Part shown: positions 1-7,066 of the stretch, piece by piece
Layout of the letters: every line of letters begins with the position of its first letter
Position numbering within the stretch: position 1 is the stretch's first letter
Source of the DNA: Chloroflexota bacterium
GTDB taxonomy: Bacteria; Chloroflexota; Dehalococcoidia; UBA3495
Length of the DNA: 15,858 nt
NCBI GenBank assembly: GCA_022563275.1
Contig: JADFNR010000078.1
Span: 1-15,858 of the forward strand
Reading direction: 5' to 3'
Notes under the pieces: model-generated
Told to the model about the DNA's origin: nothing
The model's input: only the letters and a program-made list of their open reading frames with translations
Databases searched by the model: none
Program-made: the position numbers and the translations under genes

Positions 1-615
1 GGGAAGGAGTCCAAGCCGGGTGGCCAGGGTAACCGCCTCGGTACGGCTCTGGGCATTGAGCTTGCTCATGATGGAATTCACGTGGAACTTAACGGTGTGC
101 TCGCTCACTTCCAGGCGGGAGGCGACTGCCTTGTTGGGCAAACCCTCGGCCAGAAGCCGCAGGACATCGTTCTCTCTGGGGGTCAACAGCGAGGCGGCGG
201 GGGGTCCGGCGTCGATGGCGCCGGAGCCTCCGGACAAGGACGGGTCGGTAACCGATAATCCGTGACTCAGCGCGGTCAATGCCGCCGCCAGCGCTTCAGG
301 GGATGCACCGCGGCTCAAGAAGGCTTTCGCGCCTGCCGCCCGTGCCTGAGCGGCTTGGCCTCCGGTGGCGGCCAACGCCAGCACGGATGGGGAGTTCTCA
401 GGAAGAAGTCCCAGGTTGTGCGAGGCGGACGCCGTTTCCCAGGAAACGTCCCATACGATGACATCCGGGCCGTAGACGTCCAGAGGCAGGAACGAATCTT
501 CGTCTCCGGAAACCTGCCCCACCACGGTCAACCCCGGCTGTTGGTCTAACACGGCCGCCAGGCCAGCCCGCGACAAGAGGTCCCGGGAGACCACTAGGAC
601 ACGGAGCTGCGTCAT
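1..615 (-). CDS. LuxR/NarL-family response regulator, C-terminal end cut by window edge
   Basis: This reading frame starts at ATG 615 and stays open for 205 codons to the window edge, so its stop lies outside. Residues 4-118 look like a CheY-type receiver and residues 143-205 are a clear LuxR helix-turn-helix (LTPRENDVLRLLAEG, then SEHTVKFHVNSIMSKL), so it is a DNA-binding transcription regulator. The receiver is degenerate. The acidic pair normally at positions 10-11 is Ser-Arg (VLVVSRDLL). The phospho-acceptor-like Asp56 is present (PDVIVWDVSW), but the conserved Lys is replaced by Arg102 (AFLSRGA). It may therefore work without phosphorylation. No histidine kinase is visible in the window. 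An AAGGG-type ribosome site precedes the ATG, and a TATAAT box lies about 120 bases upstream. The HTH is certain; the target genes are unknown. Confidence 0.9.
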   Translation of the reverse strand, partial: MTQLRVLVVSRDLLSRAGLAAVLDQQPGLTVVGQVSGDEDSFLPLDVYGPDVIVWDVSWETASASHNLGLLPENSPSVLALAATGGQAAQARAAGAKAFLSRGASPEALAAALTALSHGLSVTDPSLSGGSGAIDAGPPAASLLTPRENDVLRLLAEGLPNKAVASRLEVSEHTVKFHVNSIMSKLNAQSRTEAVTLATRLGLLP

Positions 616-733
616 CGCTTCGCGCCCTTCTCCGAGTGATTCATATCTCTGATCAACATTTCAGCATCTGTTTCGAATTTGCCCAGTAGAATCGCCGCCT
701 TCCGAATGCCGCGCCCAACACGCTTGTTTGACC

Positions 734-739
734 ATTATA
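734..739 (-). promoter_or_regulatory. Candidate -10 box for the LuxR-type regulator
   Basis: The minus strand reads TATAAT here, about 120 bases upstream of the regulator's ATG and downstream of the hairpin that ends the preceding gene. No convincing -35 hexamer is seen 16-18 bases upstream, so the call rests on the perfect -10 and its position. Confidence 0.4.
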
Positions 740-797
740 GACCGTGTGATTTCCGGTCCGGCTGGCGGCGCCCCGGTCTAAACATGGCACAGCGAAA

Positions 798-823
798 AGG
801 GCCGGAAAGATTTTTCCGGCCCT
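798..823 (-). terminator. Intrinsic-terminator-like hairpin after the pentapeptide-TIR gene
   Basis: An 11-bp perfect inverted repeat (AGGGCCGGAAA at 798-808, TTTCCGGCCCT at 813-823) encloses a 4-base loop. On the minus strand it lies about 40 bases past the stop of the pentapeptide-TIR gene and is followed by three more Ts, which fits a modest rho-independent terminator. It separates that gene from the regulator downstream. Confidence 0.65.
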
Positions 824-863
824 CTGCCGCCAAATCTGAATCAGTCGATCGTGGATAGCGCTG

Positions 864-2138
864 CTAGAGTTGGTCCACGCTGATATCCGGTTTCGGGATC
901 CCGTCGGTGGCCGGTTGGTCCTGTTTGAGGGCCTCGGCCAGGCGCGCCACCTCTCTTTGGTAGGTTTCGCGGTCGTCTTTCTGACCGCTCAGATCGAAGA
1001 CCACATGTTCGGCGGCCAGGTTACGAGCGAACCGGGTCTTTGGGTCCTTGAGGGTGGCGTCGGTCGCCCCCAGGAACAGACACCAAGTTTCCGTCGATAG
1101 CTGCATCTGTTTGGCATGGGTGATGTCGTTCAAGATCACCTCGACTTCCAGTGAGGCAGCCGACCCCAGCACCACCAACTTGTCGTATGACCGGAGCCAA
1201 CGCTCAACCTCTTCCTGGTCCGAGGCGCTATGCCGGTCCACCAATGGGTTGCCGCGCACCAACTGAGAGAACACCCAACAACGCACTCCTCGTTCCCGCA
1301 GGTCGTCCCGCAGCGTCTTGGCGAATTCCTCATCTTGGTCGATACAGGCGATGAAACACTCTCTCAAGCTGGTGGTGTCGGCCTTGGCCGCCTCCAAGAA
1401 CCCGGCCGCCGCGGTGGGCAGGCCGGCGCCCATCAAGAACGATTCGGGGATCTGCCCGTGGGAGCGGAACAGCGAGTCCAGGCCCACGGTGCTTGGGGCG
1501 TCGTGCCGGACCTGGTCGAGACCCTTCACGCCGCTCAGGTCGCAGTCCTGGAAGACCGTATAGCCAAACAGGCTGCCAGTCAGATCGGCCCCGGTCAGGT
1601 TCACGCTCCAGAACTGGGTCTGGAAGAAGTCGCTGCCGGCGCATTTCGCATTGGTCATGTTCGCCCGCACCAGTGATGCTCCGGCAAAGCTGGCGCCGGT
1701 GAGGTCGGCATCGGTCAGGTTGGCCCCGGCCAAACTGGCCCTGGAGAGGTTGGCGTTGACCAGCTTGGCGCCGGTCAGGTTGGCTTCAGACAGGACGGCG
1801 CGGTCCAGGTCCGCTCCCGAGAGGTCGGCGCCGCGCAGGTCCGCGCCGCGCAGATTGGCCCCGTTCAGCCGGGTCCGCGTGAGGTTGGCCTCCCTTAGAT
1901 TGGCGTGGTAGAGGTGACAAGGGTTCATGTAACAGCCGGAGAGGTTGGCCCGCTGCAACACCGCGCCCATCAGATCGGAGTCCCTAACATCGGCGCCGCT
2001 GATATCAACTTGAGGCGCCCTGACGTAGCTCATATAGGCCGCGTTCAAGTCCAGATTTTCGTCGGGATTGGCTTCCCGCCAGCGGGCTACATGGTCGCGG
2101 CCCCGCTTCACGAGTAGAACATGCTCCATATTCGCCAT
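864..2138 (-). CDS. Pentapeptide-repeat protein with C-terminal TIR domain
   Basis: The 424-residue product has two parts. Residues about 48-202 are roughly 30 tandem pentapeptides of the A(D/N)LxG type (GANLRGADLRGADLSGADL), expected to form a right-handed quadrilateral beta helix. A linker with the GLDQVRHDAPSTVG...SHGQIPESFLMGAG signature, which I recall from other pentapeptide-TIR proteins, leads into a TIR-like domain (residues about 259-400) beginning CFIACIDQDEEFA and containing RERGVRCWVFS and YDKLVVLGSAAS. TIR domains in bacteria are often NAD-cleaving or signalling effectors. Here the first strand has lost the usual Ser (FIACI for FISYS), and the catalytic Glu position seems to be Asp338. 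I chose ATG 2138 because GGAG lies 8 bases upstream; a GTG at 2147 would overlap that GGAG. The gene stands alone between regulator and thioesterase. Function is inferred. Confidence 0.88.
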   Translation of the reverse strand: MANMEHVLLVKRGRDHVARWREANPDENLDLNAAYMSYVRAPQVDISGADVRDSDLMGAVLQRANLSGCYMNPCHLYHANLREANLTRTRLNGANLRGADLRGADLSGADLDRAVLSEANLTGAKLVNANLSRASLAGANLTDADLTGASFAGASLVRANMTNAKCAGSDFFQTQFWSVNLTGADLTGSLFGYTVFQDCDLSGVKGLDQVRHDAPSTVGLDSLFRSHGQIPESFLMGAGLPTAAAGFLEAAKADTTSLRECFIACIDQDEEFAKTLRDDLRERGVRCWVFSQLVRGNPLVDRHSASDQEEVERWLRSYDKLVVLGSAASLEVEVILNDITHAKQMQLSTETWCLFLGATDATLKDPKTRFARNLAAEHVVFDLSGQKDDRETYQREVARLAEALKQDQPATDGIPKPDISVDQL

Positions 2139-2146
2139 GCTATTCA

Positions 2147-2150
2147 CTCC
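2147..2150 (-). promoter_or_regulatory. Ribosome-binding site that decides the start of the pentapeptide-TIR gene
   Basis: GGAG on the minus strand lies 8 bases before ATG 2138. The longer reading frame would begin at a GTG (2145-2147) overlapping this GGAG, so the ATG is the more likely start. Confidence 0.6.
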
Positions 2151-2233
2151 AGACTAGAGTTGAACCGGGTCACAAAGGCGCCTTGACCGGCGGTGTGCCG
2201 GCTTGATTTACCGCTGGGTGGCGGCCCCATAAC

Positions 2234-2587
2234 CTAGCCGCCGGTCTTGATGATTGCCCGCTTATGGGTGCCTTCGCCAATCTTGGTGTCGGCGTCGTAG
2301 GCCACCACCTGGAAGGTCAGGCGGTTTTTCTCGATCTCGATCAGTTCCGCGTGGGCGACGATGGTCGCGCCGATGTCGGCGGCCGCCAGGTGACGCACGT
2401 TCACCTCTATGCCCACCGAGACTTCTCCATCTTGCAGGTGACCGGTGACTCCAGCCATGGCCGCCCCTTCCATGAGTTGGATCATGGCTGGCGTGCTGAA
2501 TTTGCCCACGTGACCCGCCACGTTGTGCTCACACACCAGTGTCTGTTTTTGGCCCTTTAAGCCTGGGCTGATACCGGGGCTAGCCAT
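2234..2587 (-). CDS. FlK-like hotdog-fold thioesterase
   Basis: This 117-residue protein has the size and motifs of the thioesterase family typified by fluoroacetyl-CoA thioesterase FlK: a central helix STPAMIQLMEGAA, then VRHLAAADIG, then IGEGTHKRAII near the C terminus. The triad Thr32, Glu40 and His66 falls where FlK has its catalytic Thr, Glu and His (from memory of that protein), so acyl-CoA hydrolysis is likely. The family also acts on ordinary acyl-CoAs, so a fluoroacetate role should not be assumed. The ATG at 2587 has a GGAGG 8-9 bases upstream; an upstream in-frame extension to 2680 has no family similarity and would cover the promoter. It is transcribed toward the pentapeptide-TIR gene, 95 bases away, and away from argF. 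Confidence 0.88.
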   Translation of the reverse strand: MASPGISPGLKGQKQTLVCEHNVAGHVGKFSTPAMIQLMEGAAMAGVTGHLQDGEVSVGIEVNVRHLAAADIGATIVAHAELIEIEKNRLTFQVVAYDADTKIGEGTHKRAIIKTGG

Positions 2588-2678
2588 GCTGTCTGCCCTC
2601 CATTGAACTTTGTTGGCGGACTCTTTTCTTGGCACTTTTCGCACGCAGCCGAATCGGGCTTGGGACGTGCGCTCACCC

Positions 2679-2687
2679 ATAATAGCA
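2679..2687 (-). promoter_or_regulatory. Extended -10 promoter for the thioesterase gene
   Basis: The minus strand reads TGC-TATTAT, an extended -10 with one mismatch to TATAAT, about 90 bases upstream of the thioesterase ATG in the divergent thioesterase/argF intergenic region. Confidence 0.4.
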
Positions 2688-2741
2688 GATACCCCGCCAG
2701 GCGCAATCCACGCCTTGGTCCACCGCTAATACCGGACCGGT

Positions 2742-2769
2742 TTTACCGCCTTCCCGCAACCCCTATAAT
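2742..2769 (+). promoter_or_regulatory. Promoter of argF
   Basis: TTTACC (2742-2747), a 4/6 match to the -35 consensus, lies 16 bases before a perfect TATAAT (2764-2769). The expected transcription start leaves a leader of about 40 bases before the argF ATG. Confidence 0.5.
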
Positions 2770-2816
2770 GTTAGAAGCGAACCAGAGAACCCTTCCATAG
2801 CCCAGGGGACCGATCC

Positions 2817-3749
2817 ATGCCGACCAAACGAGATTTTCTCTCCGTAACCGACCTTACCCCGGATGAGACTTGGAGCCTGCTCAAACGGGCCCGTGAAACC
2901 AAGTTATTGGCCCAAAGCGGCGAAGGCGGCCAGCCGTTGGCCGGCAAAACTGTCGCCATCTTGTTCGACAAGCCGTCCCTCCGCACCCGTGTGAGCTTCC
3001 AGGTTGGTATCCAGCAGCTGGGTGGCTATTCCGTTTTCCTGGGACCGCAGGAGATGGGCCTGGGCAGCCGCGAGCCGATATCAGACATCGCCAACGTGCT
3101 TTCCGGTTACGTGGACTGTATCGTGGCCCGGGTCTCCGACCACGAATTGCTGGTGGAGTTGGCGAAATACGCCAGCGTTCCAGTGATCAATGCCCTTTCG
3201 GACCTGGAACACCCCTGCCAGATCATGGCCGATCTGCTCACGATCTATGAGCACAAAAACAAACTGGAAGGGCTAACCCTCGCGTATGTGGGCGATGGCA
3301 ATAACGTGGCGCGGAGCCTGTGTCTGGCGTTGCCCGCGGTGGGGATGAATTTCACCAGCGCCTCGCCTCAAGGGTATAATCTTGACGAGGCGTCGGTGGA
3401 GAAAGCTCGGGCCCGGGCCAACGGTGCATCGGTCCAAGTACGGATATTGACCAGCCCGGTGGAAGCGGTGGCTGGGGCTGACGTGGTGTATACCGATGTC
3501 TGGGCAAGCATGGGCCAGGAAGCGGAGGCGGCAGCTCGCCGGTCGGCGTTTGATGGCTACACCGTGGATCCTGACCTGATGCAACGGGCCAATCCTGGAG
3601 CCCTGTTCATGCACGACATGCCGGCCCATTACGGCGAAGAGGTCCCGCCGGGCATGTTGGAGCATCCCCAGTCTGTGGCTTTCCTCCAGGCGCACAACCG
3701 CTTGCACGTCCAAAAAACAATCTTGGAATTTCTGCTCTCCGGGAACTGA
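2817..3749 (+). CDS. argF: Ornithine carbamoyltransferase (arginine biosynthesis)
   Basis: The enzyme joins carbamoyl phosphate and ornithine to give citrulline in the cytoplasm. The 310 residues match the family length. Carbamoyl-phosphate-binding SLRTR is at residues 54-58, the HPCQ motif at 132-135, and DVWASMGQE at 227-235. The C-terminal motif, usually HCLP, reads HDMP (266-269) within FMHDMPAHYGEEV: the Cys that normally contacts ornithine is Asp267. The remaining motifs favour ornithine over aspartate carbamoyltransferase, but a related substrate cannot be excluded. AGGGGA lies 7-8 bases before the ATG. It is the first gene of a plus-strand run leading to der, with its own promoter upstream. 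No other arginine genes are seen in the window. Confidence 0.92.
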   Translation: MPTKRDFLSVTDLTPDETWSLLKRARETKLLAQSGEGGQPLAGKTVAILFDKPSLRTRVSFQVGIQQLGGYSVFLGPQEMGLGSREPISDIANVLSGYVDCIVARVSDHELLVELAKYASVPVINALSDLEHPCQIMADLLTIYEHKNKLEGLTLAYVGDGNNVARSLCLALPAVGMNFTSASPQGYNLDEASVEKARARANGASVQVRILTSPVEAVAGADVVYTDVWASMGQEAEAAARRSAFDGYTVDPDLMQRANPGALFMHDMPAHYGEEVPPGMLEHPQSVAFLQAHNRLHVQKTILEFLLSGN

Positions 3750-3750
3750 A

Positions 3751-3767
3751 TCCGGCCCCTCGCCGGA
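3751..3767 (+). other. Short hairpin just after argF
   Basis: TCCGGC (3751-3756) and GCCGGA (3762-3767) form a 6-bp stem over a 5-base loop directly after the argF stop. No T-tract follows, so it is at most a weak pause or mRNA 3'-end structure. Confidence 0.35.
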
Positions 3768-3781
3768 CCGAGACCCCGGAG

Positions 3782-3841
3782 TGGCGTTGAGTTGTCCATT
3801 CTGTCGTCACATTCATTAGATTGGTGTTGAATTGTCCATTC
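3782..3841 (+). repeat. 40-bp-offset imperfect direct repeat spanning the der start codon
   Basis: Bases 3782-3801 and 3822-3841 match at 18 of 20 positions. Both copies contain GTTGTCCATTC or ATTGTCCATTC, so the der start (TTG TCC ATT) is duplicated upstream. Read from the first copy's TTG (3792), a 12-codon frame runs to TGA at 3828-3830, one base before the real TTG at 3832. Confidence 0.7.
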
Positions 3842-5193
3842 CCATAGTCGCAATCATCGGCCGGCCCAACGTCGGCAAATCGTCGCTCTTCAACCGTATC
3901 CTCGGCCGCCGGCAGGCCATCGTCAGCGAGGTGGCGGGGACCACCCGCGACCGGCTGATGGCCGACGCCTGGTGGGACGACTACCATTTCATATTGCTGG
4001 ACACCGGCGGACTGGAGTCCCATCCGGAAGGCGTCATCAGGCAATTGGTCCAAGAGCAAGCTGAGATGGCGGTGGCCGACGCCGATGTGATCATCTTGAT
4101 GACCGACGTGGTGGACGGCATGACCTCCTCTGACATCACCGCCGCCGAGATGCTGCGGTCCACCAAGAAACCGGTGGTGCTGGCCGTCAATAAAGTGGAC
4201 AACGACACCCGGGAGTTCGACTCCCCCGAATTCTACGGCCTGGGCATGGGCGACCCCGAGCCCATCAGCGCCTTTCACAACTATGGCATCCAACGCCTCA
4301 TGGAACGGGTAACCGCCCACATGGAGCCCGACCCATCGAGACGAGACGACGATCTTGAGCAGATGGATGAGACCGCGCCAACCTTCCAGCGGGGCGCGCT
4401 GAACCTCGCCATCGTGGGCCGCACCAACGTGGGCAAATCCAGCCTGTTGAACGCGATCTTGGGGCAGGAACGGTCCATCGTAAGTGAAGTGCCCGGCACC
4501 ACCAGGGACGCGCTGGACACCCAGCTCACCTACAACGGCCGCGATGTTGTGGTCATCGACACCGCCGGGATACGCCGCCCCGGCCAGGTATCCAAAGGCA
4601 TCGAAAAATACAGCGTGATCCGGGCCGTGGGCGCGGTGAACCGCAGCGACATCACCCTCCTGGTGACCGATGCGACCGAATTAGCCACCGCCCAGGACTC
4701 CCACATAGCCGGTCTGGCCTGGGAGATCTGCCGCGGGCTGATCGTTGTGATCAACAAATGGGACCTATTCGCCGATGAAGGCGTCGGCGCCCGCTACCGT
4801 GCCGCGGCCACCATCCGGGACCGGCTCCACTTCATGCCCTACGTGCCCATCTGCTTCACCTCGGCGCTGGAGGGCGAAGGTATAAAGGCCTTGATGGACA
4901 CCGCCCAAGACCTCTGGACCGAACGCATGAGGTTGGTGCGCTCCCGGGACCTGCAGTTCATGTTGGCCGACGCCCTGGCCGACCACCAGCCTCCGGTGGT
5001 CAGAAAACACCGGGGACAGCGGGTCCAGATAAACCGGCTGCAGCAGGTTGGCATTAACCCGCCCACCTTCCTTTTCACGGTCAACGACCCGGAACTGGTA
5101 CACTTCACCTACCAACGCTATCTGGAAAATAAGATACGGGACACCTTTGGCTTTGACCGCACCCACCTGAAATTGGTGTTCAGAAAAAGGTAA
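3832..5193 (+). CDS. der: GTPase Der, double-domain ribosome assembly factor
   Basis: Der (EngA) is an essential two-GTPase-domain protein that acts in 50S ribosome assembly. Domain 1 has GRPNVGKSS (residues 10-18), the TTRD switch (37-40), DTGG (57-60) and NKVD (120-123). Domain 2 has GRTNVGKSS (196-204), TTRD (223-226), DTAG (243-246) and NKWD (308-311). A C-terminal KH-like region follows, with QRVQINRLQQVG and the family-typical ending TFGFDRTHLKLVFRKR. The 453-residue length is normal. The start must be TTG 3832: an in-frame stop lies at 3817-3819 and the first ATG comes after the Walker A motif. No clear Shine-Dalgarno sequence precedes it, and the start lies in a direct repeat. The plsY gene follows 29 bases after its stop. 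Confidence 0.97.
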   Translation: MSIPIVAIIGRPNVGKSSLFNRILGRRQAIVSEVAGTTRDRLMADAWWDDYHFILLDTGGLESHPEGVIRQLVQEQAEMAVADADVIILMTDVVDGMTSSDITAAEMLRSTKKPVVLAVNKVDNDTREFDSPEFYGLGMGDPEPISAFHNYGIQRLMERVTAHMEPDPSRRDDDLEQMDETAPTFQRGALNLAIVGRTNVGKSSLLNAILGQERSIVSEVPGTTRDALDTQLTYNGRDVVVIDTAGIRRPGQVSKGIEKYSVIRAVGAVNRSDITLLVTDATELATAQDSHIAGLAWEICRGLIVVINKWDLFADEGVGARYRAAATIRDRLHFMPYVPICFTSALEGEGIKALMDTAQDLWTERMRLVRSRDLQFMLADALADHQPPVVRKHRGQRVQINRLQQVGINPPTFLFTVNDPELVHFTYQRYLENKIRDTFGFDRTHLKLVFRKR

Positions 5194-5222
5194 CCTTCGC
5201 TGACTCCGGCAACAGTAACTCG

Positions 5223-5942
5223 ATGAACAGACCCCCCACATCAATCATCCTCCAGGCGGTAGCCATACCTTTCATCATCGCCGGAGTGGTTTTCGTCCTA
5301 CTGGCCATGGACGGCCAGTCTGAGGCAGCCCGATACAGCGCGGTATTGCCGCTGGCCTACCTGCTGGGGTCCATCTCCTGGGGCTACATGATGATGCAGT
5401 GGAAGATGGGCGTGGATGTCCGGGAATACGGCAGCGGACGCACTGGAATGTCTAACGTCCTGCGCACCGGCGGAGTCAAGGCAGCCGTCGTGGTATTCAC
5501 TCTGGACATCGCGAAAGGGGTGATAGCGGTGGTTATAGCCCGAGCCGTGATCGGCACCACCGCCGCGGAAGTAGCCGCCGCATTGATCGTATTGGCGGGC
5601 CACAACTGGCCGGTTTTCCTGCAATTCAAGGGAGGCCGGGGCATCCTGACGGCGTTGGGAGGCCTGGCGTTGATGGTGCCGGTGGCCGCCATAGTGGCCA
5701 CCGCCACGTTTCTGACGATCACCGCGCTGAGCCGGTATATCTCGCTGGGTTCGGTGGTTGGCGTAATGATCGCGGCGTTGACCATCCTAGCGCTGGGGCT
5801 GGCTGACGTGAATTCCGACGTCTACATGGTCTACGGTTTCATCGCCTGCGCCATGCTCGTGTGGCAGCACCGGGACAACCTCCAGCGTATCCGCAACGGC
5901 AATGAGCGCCGGTTGGGCCACCCCGCCACCAAAGTGGAATAA
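5223..5942 (+). CDS. plsY: Acyl-phosphate:glycerol-3-phosphate acyltransferase PlsY
   Basis: PlsY is a membrane enzyme that transfers an acyl group from acyl-phosphate to glycerol-3-phosphate, giving lysophosphatidate. Family signatures seen are LLGSISWGYM (47-56), YGSGRTGMSNVLRT (69-82), AGHNWPVFLQFKGGRG (125-140) and HRDNLQRIRNGNERRLG near the C terminus. The phosphate-binding motif, normally GSGNxGATN, is GSGRTGMSN. At 239 residues it is longer than the usual ~200; the extra is an N-terminal hydrophobic segment (about 7-28) that may add a membrane helix. No strong ribosome site precedes ATG 5223, so coupling to der is plausible. It is followed by gpsA, whose product supplies its substrate. 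Confidence 0.9.
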   Translation: MNRPPTSIILQAVAIPFIIAGVVFVLLAMDGQSEAARYSAVLPLAYLLGSISWGYMMMQWKMGVDVREYGSGRTGMSNVLRTGGVKAAVVVFTLDIAKGVIAVVIARAVIGTTAAEVAAALIVLAGHNWPVFLQFKGGRGILTALGGLALMVPVAAIVATATFLTITALSRYISLGSVVGVMIAALTILALGLADVNSDVYMVYGFIACAMLVWQHRDNLQRIRNGNERRLGHPATKVE

Positions 5943-5974
5943 TCCCCTTATTCCTCGCCTCGACTCCCCTTATT
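5943..5974 (+). repeat. Short direct repeat between plsY and gpsA
   Basis: The ten-mer TCCCCTTATT occurs at 5943-5952 and again at 5965-5974 in the 97-base gap. A 5-bp AGACT/AGTCT inverted repeat follows around 5984-6003. No promoter or terminator is obvious. Confidence 0.35.
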
Positions 5975-6039
5975 TTCCCCAATAGACTAGACTTGTTCAG
6001 TCTCGGAACTAACCTGCGGCCATCTCTGGCGGTTTCTAA

Positions 6040-7044
6040 TTGAGCGATCAAGCGGCCATCATCGGCGCCACCACCTGGGGGACCACTCTGGGCATCCTAT
6101 TGGCCCAGAACAATGTCCCGGTCACGCTGCTGGCCCGCACCGAGAGCGAAGCACAGACTCTGTCCTCCCAGCGGCGCAATGCCAGGTTCCTTCCCGACAC
6201 GCCCTTCCCCGATGGCCTGAGCGTGACCAGCCAACCCGAGTCCGCCCTGGAGCACAGCGATCTGGTGATAATCGCGGTGCCCTCAGACCGGCTGCGGGAG
6301 AACGTCCAGCGGATAAAACCCCATCTCCAGGCCGGCGCCATCGTCCTCAGCGCCACCAAGGGACTGGAACTGCCCAGGGCCAGGCGGATGAGCCAGGTGC
6401 TGGAAGATGAACTTCCCGCCGGTTTCCACCCGGACATCTGCGTCCTCTCCGGACCGAACTTGGCCAAGGAGATCATGCAGGGCAAACCGGCCTCCACGGT
6501 GATCGCCGGCCGAAACCCGGATGCGGCGCAAAAGGCGCAGAACACGCTCATGTCCAAGAACTTCCGGGTCTACACCAGCGCGGACGTCCTGGGAGTCGAA
6601 CTGGCCGGAGCCCTAAAAAATATCGTCGCATTGGGCGCCGGCATCGGCGACGGCATGGACGCCGGAGAGAACGCCAAGGCAGCCTTCATCACGCGGGGTC
6701 TGGCCGAGATGACCCGCCTGGGCATCGCCGCCGGAGCGGACCCCATGACCTTCGCCGGGCTGGCGGGGCTGGGCGACGTGGTCGCCACCTGCTCCAGCCG
6801 CCTCAGCCGCAACCGGTACGTGGGAGAACAACTGGCCAAGGGACGCTCTTGGCCGGAGATACGCGATTCCATGGACAACGTGGCCGAAGGGGTGAACGCC
6901 ACCCAGGCCGCTTTGATGCTGGCCCAGGAACTGGACGTGGAGATGCCCATCACCGAGATGGCGTCACGGGTGCTGTTCGATGGCCTATCACCCCAAGAAG
7001 CCATGGCTGAACTGATGTCCCGGCCCGCCCGGTCGGAATGGTAG
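6040..7044 (+). CDS. gpsA: Glycerol-3-phosphate dehydrogenase [NAD(P)+]
   Basis: GpsA reduces dihydroxyacetone phosphate to sn-glycerol-3-phosphate in the cytoplasm, feeding phospholipid synthesis through the neighbouring plsY. The 334 residues carry an N-terminal Rossmann fold, ATKGLE with Lys107, SGPNLAKEI (137-145), ALKNIVALGAGIGDGM with catalytic Lys193, and AGLAGLGDVVATCSSRLSRNR (239-259). The nucleotide loop reads GATTWG (9-14) where GAGSWG is usual, so the second Gly is Thr11. The start is TTG 6040: the codon just before it is TAA, and the Rossmann strand starts at residue 5, so no other start fits. Only a weak GGCGG lies upstream. It converges on the DUF488 gene 22 bases later. Confidence 0.95.
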   Translation: MSDQAAIIGATTWGTTLGILLAQNNVPVTLLARTESEAQTLSSQRRNARFLPDTPFPDGLSVTSQPESALEHSDLVIIAVPSDRLRENVQRIKPHLQAGAIVLSATKGLELPRARRMSQVLEDELPAGFHPDICVLSGPNLAKEIMQGKPASTVIAGRNPDAAQKAQNTLMSKNFRVYTSADVLGVELAGALKNIVALGAGIGDGMDAGENAKAAFITRGLAEMTRLGIAAGADPMTFAGLAGLGDVVATCSSRLSRNRYVGEQLAKGRSWPEIRDSMDNVAEGVNATQAALMLAQELDVEMPITEMASRVLFDGLSPQEAMAELMSRPARSEW

Positions 7045-7066
7045 GCCCGCTGGCTCCAAAATTGGT

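Noticed and set aside
1530..1990. Nucleotide repeats of the GTCAGGTTGGC type as a possible CRISPR or tandem-repeat locus
   Set aside because: These are the 15-base codon periodicity of the pentapeptide repeats, not spaced identical repeats.
2160..2205. CCGGC/GCCGG hairpin after the thioesterase gene as a terminator
   Set aside because: The stem is only 5 bp and no T-tract follows on the minus strand.
2588..2680. N-terminal extension of the thioesterase to 2680
   Set aside because: The extension shows no family similarity, and the internal ATG at 2587 has a good GGAGG.
3607..4320. Open frame (237 codons) antisense to the argF end and der start
   Set aside because: It spans two real plus-strand genes and has no family similarity.
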